Numbered from the stretch's first letter, positions 8,760-17,289 are shown. The stretch: DNA of 64,000 nucleotides from Roseiflexus sp. RS-1 (GCF_000016665.1 NC_009523.1:5641501-5705500), one strand, 5' to 3'. Notes: generated by a model not told the origin, from the sequence alone. Made by a program: numbers and translations.

Positions 8760-9986
8760 ATGTTTCGCATGATTGATGGCATTCCTGTCTGGGGTGAACA
8801 CGATGAGGGAACCATCGAGCAGATCAAACGGTGCGCCAGCGACCGGGAAGCGGTCAAGGCTGCACTGATGGCTGATGGGCACCTCGGATACAGCATGCCG
8901 ATCGGCGGCGTCGTCGCATACCGCGATGCCGTCAGTCCCAGCGGCGTGGGGTACGACATTTCATGCGGCATCAAAGGTGTGCGCACCAACCTGCGCGCCG
9001 ACGACATTCGCAAGGATATCAAACGCATCATGGATCAGGTTGCGCGCGAGGTGGTTTTCGGTCTTGGCGGAACGAGCGGTAAGGCTGCCGATCATCCACT
9101 CTTCGACGATCCCACATGGCGCGATCTGCCGCAGGTCGGCAAACTGCGCCAGCTGGCGCGTGAGCAACTCGGTACGGTTGGTTCAGGCAACCATTGGGTC
9201 GATATTCTTGAGGACGAAGAGGGGTGGGTGTGGGTCGCCGCCCATTTTGGCAGCCGCGGTCTCGGTCATCGCATCGCCAGCGGCTTCCTCAACCTGGCGC
9301 ACGGGAAACCGTTCGACGCGCCCGCGCCGGGTGAGTCGATGCAGCAACCAGCAACGGTCATCTCGCTACGCAGCGACCTGGGACAGGCATACTGGCAGGC
9401 GATGACCCTCGCCGGGCGTTATGCCTATGCGGGACGCGATTTTGTGGTGCAGCAGGTGCTCGACATTCTCGGCGCACAGGTAACGGAAGAGGTTCACAAT
9501 CACCACAACTACGCCTGGAAAGAAAAGGTGAACGGCGAGGAGTTGATCGTTGTGCGCAAGGGCGCCACACCTGCCTGGCCCGGTCAGCGCGGGTTCGTCG
9601 GCGGTTCGATGGGCGACATTAGCGTGGTCGTCGAGGGGGTCGAGAGCGACGAATCACGCCTGGCGCTGCACAGCACCATCCATGGCGCAGGGCGCGTGAT
9701 GAGTCGCATCCAGGCGGCTGGCAAGCGGCGCTGGGTCCGGCGCAACGGACGGCGGGTGCAGGAGGTCGTCAAACCGGGTAAAATCTCCCGTGAAATGATG
9801 CTCGAAGCAGTACGGCGCGCAGGGGTCGAACTGCGCGGCGGCGGTACAGACGAAAGCCCGCACGTCTACCGACCGCTGCAGGAGGTGCTGGCGCACCACG
9901 CCAACACTATCAAGATCGTCCATACGCTCAAGCCGATGGGGGTGGCGATGGCGGGTGAAGATGTGTTCGACCCCTACAAAGATTGA
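8760..9986 (+). CDS. rtcB: RNA-splicing ligase RtcB
   Basis: RtcB joins RNA 2',3'-cyclic phosphate or 3'-phosphate ends to 5'-OH ends using GTP and Mn2+. Family motifs are present in order: ADGHLGYSMPIGGV, SPSGVGYDISCGIKG (metal-binding Asp/Cys), TVGSGNHWVDIL, AAHFGSRGLGH, NHHNY, RKGATPAWPGQRG, FVGGSMGDIS and the guanylylation His in STIHGAGRVMSR. The length is about 408 residues, slightly short for the family. I chose the ATG at 8760 (MFRMIDG) with AGAAGG upstream; an earlier in-frame start would overlap the MNT gene. Its place behind a HEPN/MNT module suggests, but does not prove, RNA repair linked to RNA damage. Confidence 0.93.
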   Translation: MFRMIDGIPVWGEHDEGTIEQIKRCASDREAVKAALMADGHLGYSMPIGGVVAYRDAVSPSGVGYDISCGIKGVRTNLRADDIRKDIKRIMDQVAREVVFGLGGTSGKAADHPLFDDPTWRDLPQVGKLRQLAREQLGTVGSGNHWVDILEDEEGWVWVAAHFGSRGLGHRIASGFLNLAHGKPFDAPAPGESMQQPATVISLRSDLGQAYWQAMTLAGRYAYAGRDFVVQQVLDILGAQVTEEVHNHHNYAWKEKVNGEELIVVRKGATPAWPGQRGFVGGSMGDISVVVEGVESDESRLALHSTIHGAGRVMSRIQAAGKRRWVRRNGRRVQEVVKPGKISREMMLEAVRRAGVELRGGGTDESPHVYRPLQEVLAHHANTIKIVHTLKPMGVAMAGEDVFDPYKD

Positions 9987-10380
9987 TACCAGATATCAAA
10001 TCACAATCGAACAGGATGTAGCCTGGGGGCGCAGGCGTCCCGCCCGCACGCTTGTCTGGGGGCGCGGGCGTCCCGCCCGCACAGCCCCTGGGTACGCACT
10101 CTCAAGGGTCGATTTCTTGAAAGAGATGCGTGATTTTCTGCATTCCGGTGCGCTTTTGCCCCTCACCCCCCTGCTCGCAAGGGTAGAGTTTTTGGGAGAG
10201 ATGAGCAACGTTCTGCATTCCCGTACGCCTTTGCCCCTCATCCCCCCGACCCCCTTCTCCCACAAGGGGTTGAAAGGGGGGGGATTCGCAGGCAGATTGT
10301 CAACCGTTTCCGTTCCACCGAACGCACGGGCCGATCCGTCGGTATCATGATCATGGAAGGATCGCGAGACACGGAGGATG
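9987..10380. repeat. Gene-free stretch of REP-like repeats
   Basis: Near 10021-10085 a palindromic unit GCGTCCCGCCCGCAC occurs twice. It is followed by two diverged copies of a block containing GAGATG, TTCTGCATTCC and CCCCTCA (around 10115-10160 and 10185-10235) and a C-rich/G-rich hairpin (CCCCCTTCTCCC...AAGGGG). No coding region is supported. Confidence 0.6.
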
Positions 10381-10469
10381 GAATGGCCCGCACGCCCACG
10401 GAACGGTTCTTTTGGCATCGTTGATCCCCCTCGCATAGAACGAATGGCCCGCACGCCCACGGAACGGTT
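10381..10469 (+). repeat. 28-bp direct duplication at the transposase 5' end
   Basis: The sequence GAATGGCCCGCACGCC followed by CACGGAACGGTT occurs at 10381-10408 and again at 10442-10469. The first copy opens the same peptide (MARTPTER) but runs into a stop about 14 codons later. The second copy starts the transposase proper. Confidence 0.8.
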
Positions 10470-11697
10470 GCTGCAGCAGCAGATCCAGACCCTCTTCCCG
10501 CGCTTGTCGCGTCACCGGCGCCGCGCCCTGGCCCGCTGGGTCTTGGGCGCCCTCTTGGCGGGGAGCGCCAATCGTCCCGCGCTGGCGCCGGCGCTCGCCA
10601 CTGCCGGGATCGCCCGCGCCGCCACCCTGGCGGACGCCTGGGATGCCTGGATCGCCGCCCCGGCCCATCGCATTGACACCGCCGACCCACCCGCAGCGGG
10701 TGCGCCACCGGTGGTCAGTCCGCTGGCGTGCGGCGCCGACCTGCTCCGCTGGATTCGCGCGCACTGGACCGGCGGACCGCTGGCGCCTGGGCTGGATGCC
10801 TCCCATCGGCGCGCTGACGTCGTTCTGCTGCGCATGAGCGTCCTCTATCGGGGCACCGCCCTGCCGGTCGCCTGGGTGATCGTCCCGGCGAACCAACCGG
10901 GTGCGTGGGAACCGCACTGGGAGCGGATGCTGCGCTGGGCCCGCAGCGCGCTGCCGCGCGACCAGGAGGTCCTCACGCTGGCGGATCAGGGGTTGTGGAG
11001 CCCCCGGCTGTGGCACGCCATCCGGTCGCAGCAGGTCCATCCCATCATGCGGGTGCGTCCCACGTCGACCTTCGCGCCGACCGGTCAGGCGCGCCAGTCG
11101 GTGCTGCGCCTGGCGCCCGGACCGGGGCATGGATGGGTGGGCGTGGGGGTCGCCTTCAAGCACGCACCCAAGCGGATTGCGGGCACGCTGGCGGTGGCGT
11201 GGGGCGCCGACCATGCGGAACCGTGGGCGCCGCTCGTCGAGCGTTCAGCCGCGCGGGTGGATGCCGCGTGGTATGCCCTGCGCAGTTGGGACGAGGCGGG
11301 CTTCCGCCAAAGTACGTCGATGGGCTGGGACTGGCAACGCGGTCAGTTGACGGACCCGGATGCAGTCGCCTGGCAGTATCTGGTAGTGGCGACGGTCACG
11401 CTGTGGACGGTGGCCGTCGGCACGCGGATCGAAGATGCAGAACAGCAGGGGGTTCCGCCCGGTCGCCTGAAGCGGGCGCCGCCGACGACCGGCGCGCCGC
11501 CGCGCCGTCGCTGGAGCGGCACGGCGCAGCGGGTGATCAGCCTGCTCCGGCGGGGGGCAGGTCGGCGCCTGCGCTGGTTGCTGGCGCAAGGGCGTTGTTG
11601 GGTCCGCTTGTGGTTGCGCCCGGAGCCCTTGCCCAAAATAGGTGACAGCGTAACCATGCATATCTATGACCCGTCCCAATGCCTGAAATCGCCCTAA
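10444..11697 (+). CDS. DDE transposase, IS4-like
   Basis: The protein has about 417 residues. The likely catalytic Asp are in LDASHRRADVVLLRM and LTLADQGLWSPRLW. Near the C-terminal third, YALRSWDEAGFRQST follows the IS4-type Y-x2-R-x3-E-x6-K spacing, with the last position T here instead of K. The catalytic Glu is in that motif. The C-terminus is Arg-rich. I saw no convincing terminal inverted repeats, so the borders of an element cannot be placed; it may be immobile. The start MARTPTER lacks a strong SD. It lies between repeat-rich regions. Confidence 0.75.
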   Translation: MARTPTERLLQQQIQTLFPRLSRHRRRALARWVLGALLAGSANRPALAPALATAGIARAATLADAWDAWIAAPAHRIDTADPPAAGAPPVVSPLACGADLLRWIRAHWTGGPLAPGLDASHRRADVVLLRMSVLYRGTALPVAWVIVPANQPGAWEPHWERMLRWARSALPRDQEVLTLADQGLWSPRLWHAIRSQQVHPIMRVRPTSTFAPTGQARQSVLRLAPGPGHGWVGVGVAFKHAPKRIAGTLAVAWGADHAEPWAPLVERSAARVDAAWYALRSWDEAGFRQSTSMGWDWQRGQLTDPDAVAWQYLVVATVTLWTVAVGTRIEDAEQQGVPPGRLKRAPPTTGAPPRRRWSGTAQRVISLLRRGAGRRLRWLLAQGRCWVRLWLRPEPLPKIGDSVTMHIYDPSQCLKSP

Positions 11698-12480
11698 ATC
11701 CCCCCCCTTTCAACCCACACGGGGAGAAGGGGGAGGTTGGGCGTCCTGACGGCTGAAATGGGAGATGGCGCGCAGGGGCTTGCCAAAAAACCCACCCTTG
11801 TAAGCTGGGGGGCGCAGGCATCTCCCCCACCAGCACGCCTGGGTGCGCGGGCGTCCCGCCCGCACGCAGCCCTGCGCCCCTTCACGGGGACGCAGGCATC
11901 TCCCCCACCAGCACGCCTGGGTGCGCGGGCGTCCCGCCCGCACGCAGCCCTGCGCCCCTTCACGGGGACGCAGGCATCTCCCCCGCACGCAGCCCTGGGT
12001 GCGCGGGCGTCTCGCCCGCACGCAGCCCTGCGCCCCTTCACGGGGACGCAGGCATCTCCCCCGCACGCAGCCCTGGGTGCGCGGGCGTCCCGCCCGCACG
12101 CAGCCCTGCGCCCCTTCACGGGGACGCAGGCATCTCCCCCGCACGCGGCCCTGGGTGCACAGGCGTCTCGCACAGTCGCAGATGTACGCACGACTTGCTC
12201 AAGCACAGCCCCTGGGTGCGCGGGCGTCCCGCCCGCACGCAGCCCTGCGCCCCTTCACGGGGACGCAGGCATCTCCCCCGCACGCAGCCCTGGGTGCGCG
12301 GGCGTCCCGCCCGCACGCAGCCCTGCGCCCCTTCACGGGGACGCAGGCATCTCCCCCGCACGCAGCACCGCCCCATCACGAATGCGCAAGCGTCTCGCCC
12401 GCACAGCCCCTGGGTGCGCGGGCGTCCCGCCCGCACGCAGCCCTGCGCCCCTTCACGGGGGCGCGAGCATCACGTCCTCG
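11698..12480 (+). repeat. 78-bp tandem repeat array
   Basis: The phrase GGGTGCGCGGGCGTC recurs at 11841, 11919, 11997, 12075 and 12153, exactly 78 bp apart. It recurs again at 12214, 12292 and 12412 after two irregular spacers. Each unit carries the palindromic GCGGGCGTCCCGCCCGC and CTGCGCCCCTTCACGGGG. Two unit types differ in the joint (CCCACCAGCAC or CCCGCACGCAG). Because 78 is a multiple of 3, frames stay open on both strands, but the predicted peptides are only repeat translations. The stretch 11698-12561 has no supported gene. Confidence 0.88.
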
Positions 12481-12561
12481 ACCGCCCCGTGAGGATGTCA
12501 CCCCTCGCTCCATGGCAAACAGCGCAGATCGGGAACAAGCACCATCGTACGGCGCATATGG

Positions 12562-13959
12562 TTATACCAGATGTGCTATCAGGCGCGCCAGACTGGCTGT
12601 GATGAACGTTACCAGAAATGCCATCCCCAGCGTAATCACCACACTCATCGCCGCCCACTTATACGAACGGGTTTCCTTATAGATTGTGAGGATCGTCGTG
12701 CCGCACGGATTGTGGAGCAACGAGAAGAGCATCAGGTTCACCGCCGTCAGCAGCGACCATCCGTGCTGCTCCACGAGTAACGCACGAATTGCTTCGCTAC
12801 TGCCCGGACCTTCGACCATTGTGCTGGCGCCGGTGTACATCATCATCATGGTCGGCACGACGATCTCGTTGGCGGGAATGGCGATAATGTAGGCGAGCAG
12901 GATCACGCCGTCGAGACCGAAGATCCGCCCAAACCCATCGAGCCACCCGGCAATGGCGATTGCCAGGTTCGCGTCACCGAACGGAATGTTCGCCAGCAGC
13001 CAGATGACCGCACCCGCTGGCGCTGCCGTCAGCATCGCGCGCCAGAGTACAAAGATCGTCCGGTCGATCAGCGATGTGTACAGAATGCGCAGGACGTTCG
13101 GGCGGCGATAGGGCGGGAGTTCGAGCGTAAAGGCGGAAGCTTCCCCTTTGAGCACTGTTCGCGACAGCAGCCACGACATGAAGAATGTGAATGCCACGCC
13201 GATCAACACGACCCCCACTACCGCGCCAGCAGCGATGAACGAGGCGGTCACACCGCTAAAACCAGCCGCCACAAAGACAGTCGCCAGCATGATCAGCGTC
13301 GGGAAGCGCCCGTTGCACGGAACGAAATTATTCGTCAGGATGGCGATCAACCGCTCACGCGGCGAGTCGATCACCCGTGTCGCCACCACGCCAGCTGCGT
13401 TACACCCGAACCCCATCATCATCGTGAGCGACTGCTTGCCATGGGCGCCTGCTTTTTTGAACAGCCAGTCGAGGTTGAACGCCACGCGCGGCAGGTATCC
13501 AAGGTCTTCCAGCAGCGTGAACGCCGGAAAGAAGATCGCCATCGGCGGGAACATCACCGATACAACCCACGCCAGACAGAGATAGACGCCGTCCCAGATA
13601 AAGCCGGTGATCCACCACGGAACTCCCCAGCTGACGAACAGCGCGCGCGCCCAATCGCCAAACCCGAACAGGACGGCAGCTAGCATCTCTGAAAAAACAT
13701 TTGCGCCCGCAACGGTCATCCAGATAACGACGGTGAGCAACAACAGCATGATCAGCAAGCCGCTGACCGGCGCAGTCACCAGGCGATCAATCCGCTGATC
13801 GAGATCGTACTTCCGATCAGCAGCGGCTTTGACGGCGCGATGCGCAATGCGCTCCGCTTCCGCGTAGAGCGATTGCACCACCTCGTCGCGGAACCCGGAT
13901 GGCAGGCTGTTGCGCAGCGCCTCGGCTCTGGCAAGGACATCCTCCGGTGTCGCCATCAT
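12562..13959 (-). CDS. feoB: FeoB permease half (ferrous iron transport)
   Basis: The membrane part of the Fe(II) transporter, encoded separately from its G domain. The 465 residues begin with a soluble segment (helical region and RAEALRNSLPSG) and then hold the Gate/core helices. Diagnostic motifs are LLEDLGYLPRVAFNLD, MMMGFGCNAAGVVATR (conserved Cys of the first Gate motif), IAILTNNFVPCNGRFP (second conserved Cys) and AIPANEIVVPTMMMMY. The C-terminus includes HNPCGTTILTIYKET. Its start overlaps the stop of the G-domain gene by 4 nt (ATGA), so translation is coupled. The proteins probably act as a two-subunit FeoB. Confidence 0.93.
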   Translation of the reverse strand: MMATPEDVLARAEALRNSLPSGFRDEVVQSLYAEAERIAHRAVKAAADRKYDLDQRIDRLVTAPVSGLLIMLLLLTVVIWMTVAGANVFSEMLAAVLFGFGDWARALFVSWGVPWWITGFIWDGVYLCLAWVVSVMFPPMAIFFPAFTLLEDLGYLPRVAFNLDWLFKKAGAHGKQSLTMMMGFGCNAAGVVATRVIDSPRERLIAILTNNFVPCNGRFPTLIMLATVFVAAGFSGVTASFIAAGAVVGVVLIGVAFTFFMSWLLSRTVLKGEASAFTLELPPYRRPNVLRILYTSLIDRTIFVLWRAMLTAAPAGAVIWLLANIPFGDANLAIAIAGWLDGFGRIFGLDGVILLAYIIAIPANEIVVPTMMMMYTGASTMVEGPGSSEAIRALLVEQHGWSLLTAVNLMLFSLLHNPCGTTILTIYKETRSYKWAAMSVVITLGMAFLVTFITASLARLIAHLV

Positions 13960-14786
13960 TGCCTCCCGACAACAGCCATCGTGCTGCTCAATCGTTCTTC
14001 CGGCGATCGCTGCCGCCTGACAATATCCGCCAGTTCACCGCTGCGGATCGCGTGCTGCACCCGCACGTCGCCTTCAAGCAGGCGAATGGCGAGCCAGCGC
14101 GCATTTGGAATACCGGGCGCCAGTTGCTCGATCAGCGGCGTCAGTTCGCGGATCGCCTTTTGAAACGCAGGCGTTCCCTCAACCCGACGCGGACTGGTGG
14201 CGATGCGCCCTTCGATAACATCGGCAACAGTTGAGAGAAGCGTCATAATACCCTCACCGTTGCGGGCGGAGATTGGCACGGCTGGCACACCCAGATCACG
14301 ACTGAGCACACGTGTGTCCACCTCAATTCCCTTCCGGCGCGCCTCGTCCATCAGGTTCACCGCTACTACCGCCTTATCGGTGATTTCCAGCACCTGCAAC
14401 ACCAGATTCAGATTGCGTTCGAGCGCCGTCGCATCGGTGACCACAATCGTGCAATCTGGTTGACCGAACAGCAGAAAATCGCGCGCCACCTCCTCATCCT
14501 GCGATGTGGAGAGGAGCGAATAGGTCCCCGGCAGATCGACCAGTTTGTACCGGACGCCGTTGAACTGATACCCCCCCTCGGCGCGCGTGACGGTCTTACC
14601 GGGCCAGTTGCCGGTATGCTGTTTCAACCCGGTCAGGGTATTGAAGAGGGTGGACTTGCCGGTGTTGGGATTGCCGGCAAGCGCCACCACCCGGTCGAAT
14701 GTATCCATCTTAATGCCCATCCGCTCCAGATGCGCATACGCCGGGCAGGTCGCACACGGATCGGCAGGCGGCGTTCGTGTCGTCAT
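13956..14786 (-). CDS. feoB: FeoB GTPase half
   Basis: The cytoplasmic G protein of the ferrous iron transporter, 276 residues. G1 is GNPNTGKST, G3 DLPGTYSL, G4 NLMDEA, G5 SARNG; the FeoB-type switch is HTGNWPGKTV. After the G domain comes the helical regulatory segment (about 190-270). The N-terminal extension has CATCPAYAHLERMG, a Cys pair that could bind metal. The start has GGAGGTGAGC upstream. It is the middle gene of a three-gene operon with the DtxR/FeoA regulator 34 bp upstream and the permease overlapping downstream. Confidence 0.94.
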   Translation of the reverse strand: MTTRTPPADPCATCPAYAHLERMGIKMDTFDRVVALAGNPNTGKSTLFNTLTGLKQHTGNWPGKTVTRAEGGYQFNGVRYKLVDLPGTYSLLSTSQDEEVARDFLLFGQPDCTIVVTDATALERNLNLVLQVLEITDKAVVAVNLMDEARRKGIEVDTRVLSRDLGVPAVPISARNGEGIMTLLSTVADVIEGRIATSPRRVEGTPAFQKAIRELTPLIEQLAPGIPNARWLAIRLLEGDVRVQHAIRSGELADIVRRQRSPEERLSSTMAVVGRQ

Positions 14787-14820
14787 GGAATGCTCACCTC
14801 CAGTTTCACCGCTGATTTGG

Positions 14821-15831
14821 TCAATTCGAACGATGGGGCCTGACCCAGATACGATCGGCCTGATCCCGTCGGAGTGCGATCAACGTCCCGCGCACGCGGT
14901 AGGCGCGCGGATCGGCGAAAACATTCTGCAATTCAGGGTACACCACTGCACCAGGCGTCAACCCCAGGTCGAGCAACCGGCGCCGGGTAAACCCTTGCAG
15001 TGCGTCATCCAGCGCGACGATCTCAGCCGATTGGTGCAGGGGCACGTCGCTCAGCGGGATCGCGTGGTTACGAGCCGCCTCCTCTTCCGTCAGCGGCGCC
15101 AGCGTGACATTGACCGCGACAGCAGGCGCCAGACGGTACTCATGCTCGCCGTCGCTCAACACCAGGCGCTCCGGTGTCCGCTCCAGCACCCGCACAACCT
15201 GCCCCAGGCGCAGACCAACCGCCAGAATCTGCGCATAGGCAATCGCCGGTTCGTCCTCCAGATGCACAATGCGTCCCGGCGTGTCGAGGGGCCAGGCGGT
15301 AAGCGGAATTCCTGCCACATCGGACAACGACCCCTCACGGTTCGGGATCGGGTCGCCGTGCGGATCGCGCCGGGGATAGCCCATCGCCGCTTCCAGTTCG
15401 TCCAGTTGCGCCGCGGTCAACGTATGTTCGCGCCGCTGCGCCTCATCGTGCACCCGCGCCAGCGGCATGCGCGCTTCGTCCGCCAGATAGCGTTCCCAGA
15501 GCCGATGCGCGCGCACCACGTGCAGCGCCCAACGCTCGCCTTCTGGCGTCAGGTGCAGTTCTGCGCCGCGCGTTTCAAGCAAACCCTGTGCTTCCATCTT
15601 TTCGATCAGGCGCATACTCCGCGCACGTGGCAGCGCCAGCGCCCCACTGAGCGACTCCGGCGTGGCATGACGCCCCTGATGCTCGCGGTTGAGCAGATAC
15701 TTGAGCGCATCCTCAACCAGTTCCCGCTCGCGCGTCGCCCGCCAGGTGCGGTAGAACGCAAGCAGACCGATTCTGGGAAGCGCCATCCATACGATGCCGC
15801 ACAGGAGAATCAACACAACCCATCCATTCAT
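14821..15831 (-). CDS. Membrane-anchored DtxR-like regulator with FeoA domains
   Basis: The protein has 336 residues. MNGWVVLILLCGIVWMALP is a transmembrane segment. A winged-helix region follows (about 30-100: EDALKYLLNREHQGRHATPE, ALPRARSMRLIEKMEAQG, ELHLTPEGERWAL) and then a DtxR-type dimerisation segment with H/E residues (VRAHRLWERYLADEA, HDEAQRREHTLT). Two FeoA/SH3-like segments end the protein; the last carries the FeoA hallmark RRRLLDLGLTPGAVV and RAYRVRGTLIALRRDQA. I chose the ATG at 15831 with GAGGAA upstream. As first gene of the feo operon it is the likely iron-responsive repressor, or a hybrid FeoA subunit. A membrane-tethered DtxR homologue is unusual. Confidence 0.82.
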   Translation of the reverse strand: MNGWVVLILLCGIVWMALPRIGLLAFYRTWRATRERELVEDALKYLLNREHQGRHATPESLSGALALPRARSMRLIEKMEAQGLLETRGAELHLTPEGERWALHVVRAHRLWERYLADEARMPLARVHDEAQRREHTLTAAQLDELEAAMGYPRRDPHGDPIPNREGSLSDVAGIPLTAWPLDTPGRIVHLEDEPAIAYAQILAVGLRLGQVVRVLERTPERLVLSDGEHEYRLAPAVAVNVTLAPLTEEEAARNHAIPLSDVPLHQSAEIVALDDALQGFTRRRLLDLGLTPGAVVYPELQNVFADPRAYRVRGTLIALRRDQADRIWVRPHRSN

Positions 15832-15898
15832 CGCGTTCCTCAGCAAGACCGGTGTTGCATAACACTGGGTCGTTGGCGCATGCAGCACATTAATGTAA

Positions 15899-15914
15899 TT
15901 TAGGCATTCCTAAA
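15899..15914. promoter_or_regulatory. DtxR-like operator palindrome
   Basis: TTTAGGCATTCCTAAA is a perfect 6-4-6 inverted repeat. It resembles half-sites of DtxR/IdeR boxes (TTAGG...CCTAA). It sits just downstream of the -10 hexamer, over the expected transcription start of the feo operon, where a bound repressor would block initiation. Confidence 0.65.
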
Positions 15915-15917
15915 ATA

Positions 15918-15946
15918 AATATACTGCTGGCAGAAACTTTTGTCAA
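15918..15946 (-). promoter_or_regulatory. Promoter of the feo operon
   Basis: On the minus strand, TTGACA (15946-15941) and TATATT (15923-15918) lie 17 nt apart. The transcript would begin near 15911, inside the palindrome, about 80 nt before the regulator gene. Confidence 0.75.
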
Positions 15947-16039
15947 GCAATGCGCAGCCGGGACGCCTGCACCGGACAACGCGCGTCGTGGTATGATGAT
16001 AGGCACAGAACCAGTGCAGCGATTGTGACACACATGTTC

Positions 16040-16068
16040 TTGACCTGATTTCGGATAAATGGTATACT
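16040..16068 (+). promoter_or_regulatory. Promoter of the DNA methyltransferase gene
   Basis: TTGACC (16040-16045), a 17-nt spacer and TATACT (16063-16068). The predicted start of transcription near 16075 lies after the ATG-like codon at 16059, which argues for translation from 16116. Confidence 0.65.
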
Positions 16069-16115
16069 CCTCCCAGAAATGCAGCGTCTGTGGATTTCTC
16101 GGTGGAGCGACAGAT

Positions 16116-16955
16116 ATGGCTGACGACCTGACACTCACGCGATTGAACCGGATTATCCAGGGCGATTGTATGGAGGAACTTGCCGCACTCAGCGACGAGT
16201 CGATCGATCTCACCCTGTTTTCACCGCCGTATGATGGTATTCGAGACTACAAGAAGAACTGGTCGTTCGACATTGTCGAACTCGGCGACCAACTGTACCG
16301 GGTGACAAAAGACGGCGGCGTGGTTGTGGTCATTATCGGCGACGGAACCAGGCAATTCGCCAAATCACTGACATCCTTCCGTCTGGCAGTCTCATGGGTT
16401 GATGAAATCGGCTGGAAACTCTTTGAGTGCGTGATCTATCATCGCGATGGCAACCCCGGCGCGTGGTGGAATCAGCGGTTCCGTGTCGATCACGAGTACG
16501 TGCTGATCTTTTTTAAAGGAGAGCGACCGAAAACATTTCAGAAAGATCACCTTATGGTTCCAAGCAAACACGCCGGGAAAATCTACTCAGGGACGGATCG
16601 CCTGACCAATGGCGGATTCAAGCGCATCACCCCCAAAGCAGTCAATCCTTTGAAATGCAGAGGGACGGTCTGGCGATACGCAACCAGCAACACGGAGGGC
16701 AATCGTCTGAAACTGCAACATCCGGCAACCTTTCCCGATAAACTCGCAGAGGACATTATTCTCTGCTTTTCCCAACCGGGGGACATCGTTCTGGATCCAA
16801 TGTGTGGGAGCGGAACGACGTGCGTCATGGCGCGGAACCATCAGCGTCACTTTATCGGAATCGAGATAAGTCCAGAGTATTGTGAGATTGCCGGAAAACG
16901 CCTGGCAATGGAGCATCAGCCTGCCGAACAGCAAACTCTGTTCTATGGAATTTGA
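16116..16955 (+). CDS. DNA methyltransferase (N4/N6, beta-class), orphan
   Basis: The protein has 279 residues. The amino-methyltransferase catalytic motif IV is LTLFSPPYDG near the N-terminus. The SAM-binding motif I is near the C-terminus in QPGDIVLDPMCGSGTTCVMA. This order (IV before I) is that of the beta class. Between them lie a target-recognition region (GAWWNQRFRVDHEYVLIFFK and WRYATSNTEGNRLKLQHPAT) and the FPDKLAEDII segment common in these enzymes. The start at 16116 has GGAG 9 nt upstream and follows the promoter at 16040. No restriction enzyme gene is adjacent, so it is an orphan or regulatory methylase. Confidence 0.9.
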   Translation: MADDLTLTRLNRIIQGDCMEELAALSDESIDLTLFSPPYDGIRDYKKNWSFDIVELGDQLYRVTKDGGVVVVIIGDGTRQFAKSLTSFRLAVSWVDEIGWKLFECVIYHRDGNPGAWWNQRFRVDHEYVLIFFKGERPKTFQKDHLMVPSKHAGKIYSGTDRLTNGGFKRITPKAVNPLKCRGTVWRYATSNTEGNRLKLQHPATFPDKLAEDIILCFSQPGDIVLDPMCGSGTTCVMARNHQRHFIGIEISPEYCEIAGKRLAMEHQPAEQQTLFYGI

Positions 16956-17281
16956 GGGCGAAAGCCATTATAGCAGTTCTCATGGAGGTTGAACCAATTG
17001 GACAGGGTTGAACGCTCCCAGAATCGCGCTCCCGACACGGTGACCGAAATGAATTTCGGTCTACGCTTTGCCGAAAACGGAGCGTCTCGCGTGACACGGC
17101 AGACCTGGACGACGATCAATGAATCTGAAGAACTGCTGTAAATCAATCATGACTTCGCTGCAAAAACGCACCGCAGCGACGCCGAGGGCGCAGAGAACCC
17201 TGAAAACGAACCATGATGGATGCATGGCGGAGCATGCGAGTGCGTGATGCGCACGAGAATCTTCCTCTGCGAACGCTGCGT
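16956..17281. other. Intergenic repeats upstream of IS110 copy A
   Basis: No gene. It holds TTATAGCAGTTCTCATGGAG followed by TTGAAC elements (16973-17035) and the palindrome CCGAAATGAATTTCGG (about 17044). A very similar succession precedes the second IS110 copy at 22100-22200. At 17151-17201 (minus strand) lies an intact copy of the sequence into which IS110 copy B inserted. Confidence 0.65.
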
Positions 17282-17289
17282 CTAGTATA

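Noticed and set aside
10238-11214. Minus-strand frames opposite the IS4-like transposase
   Set aside because: Arg/Pro/Gly-rich shadows; the plus-strand frame carries the DDE motifs.
11841-12480. Possible CRISPR array
   Set aside because: The units are contiguous 78-bp repeats without unique spacers; no cas genes are present.
11694-12682. Long frames on both strands in the tandem array
   Set aside because: They translate the 78-bp units (ARASRPHAALRPF type), which stay open because 78 is a multiple of 3.
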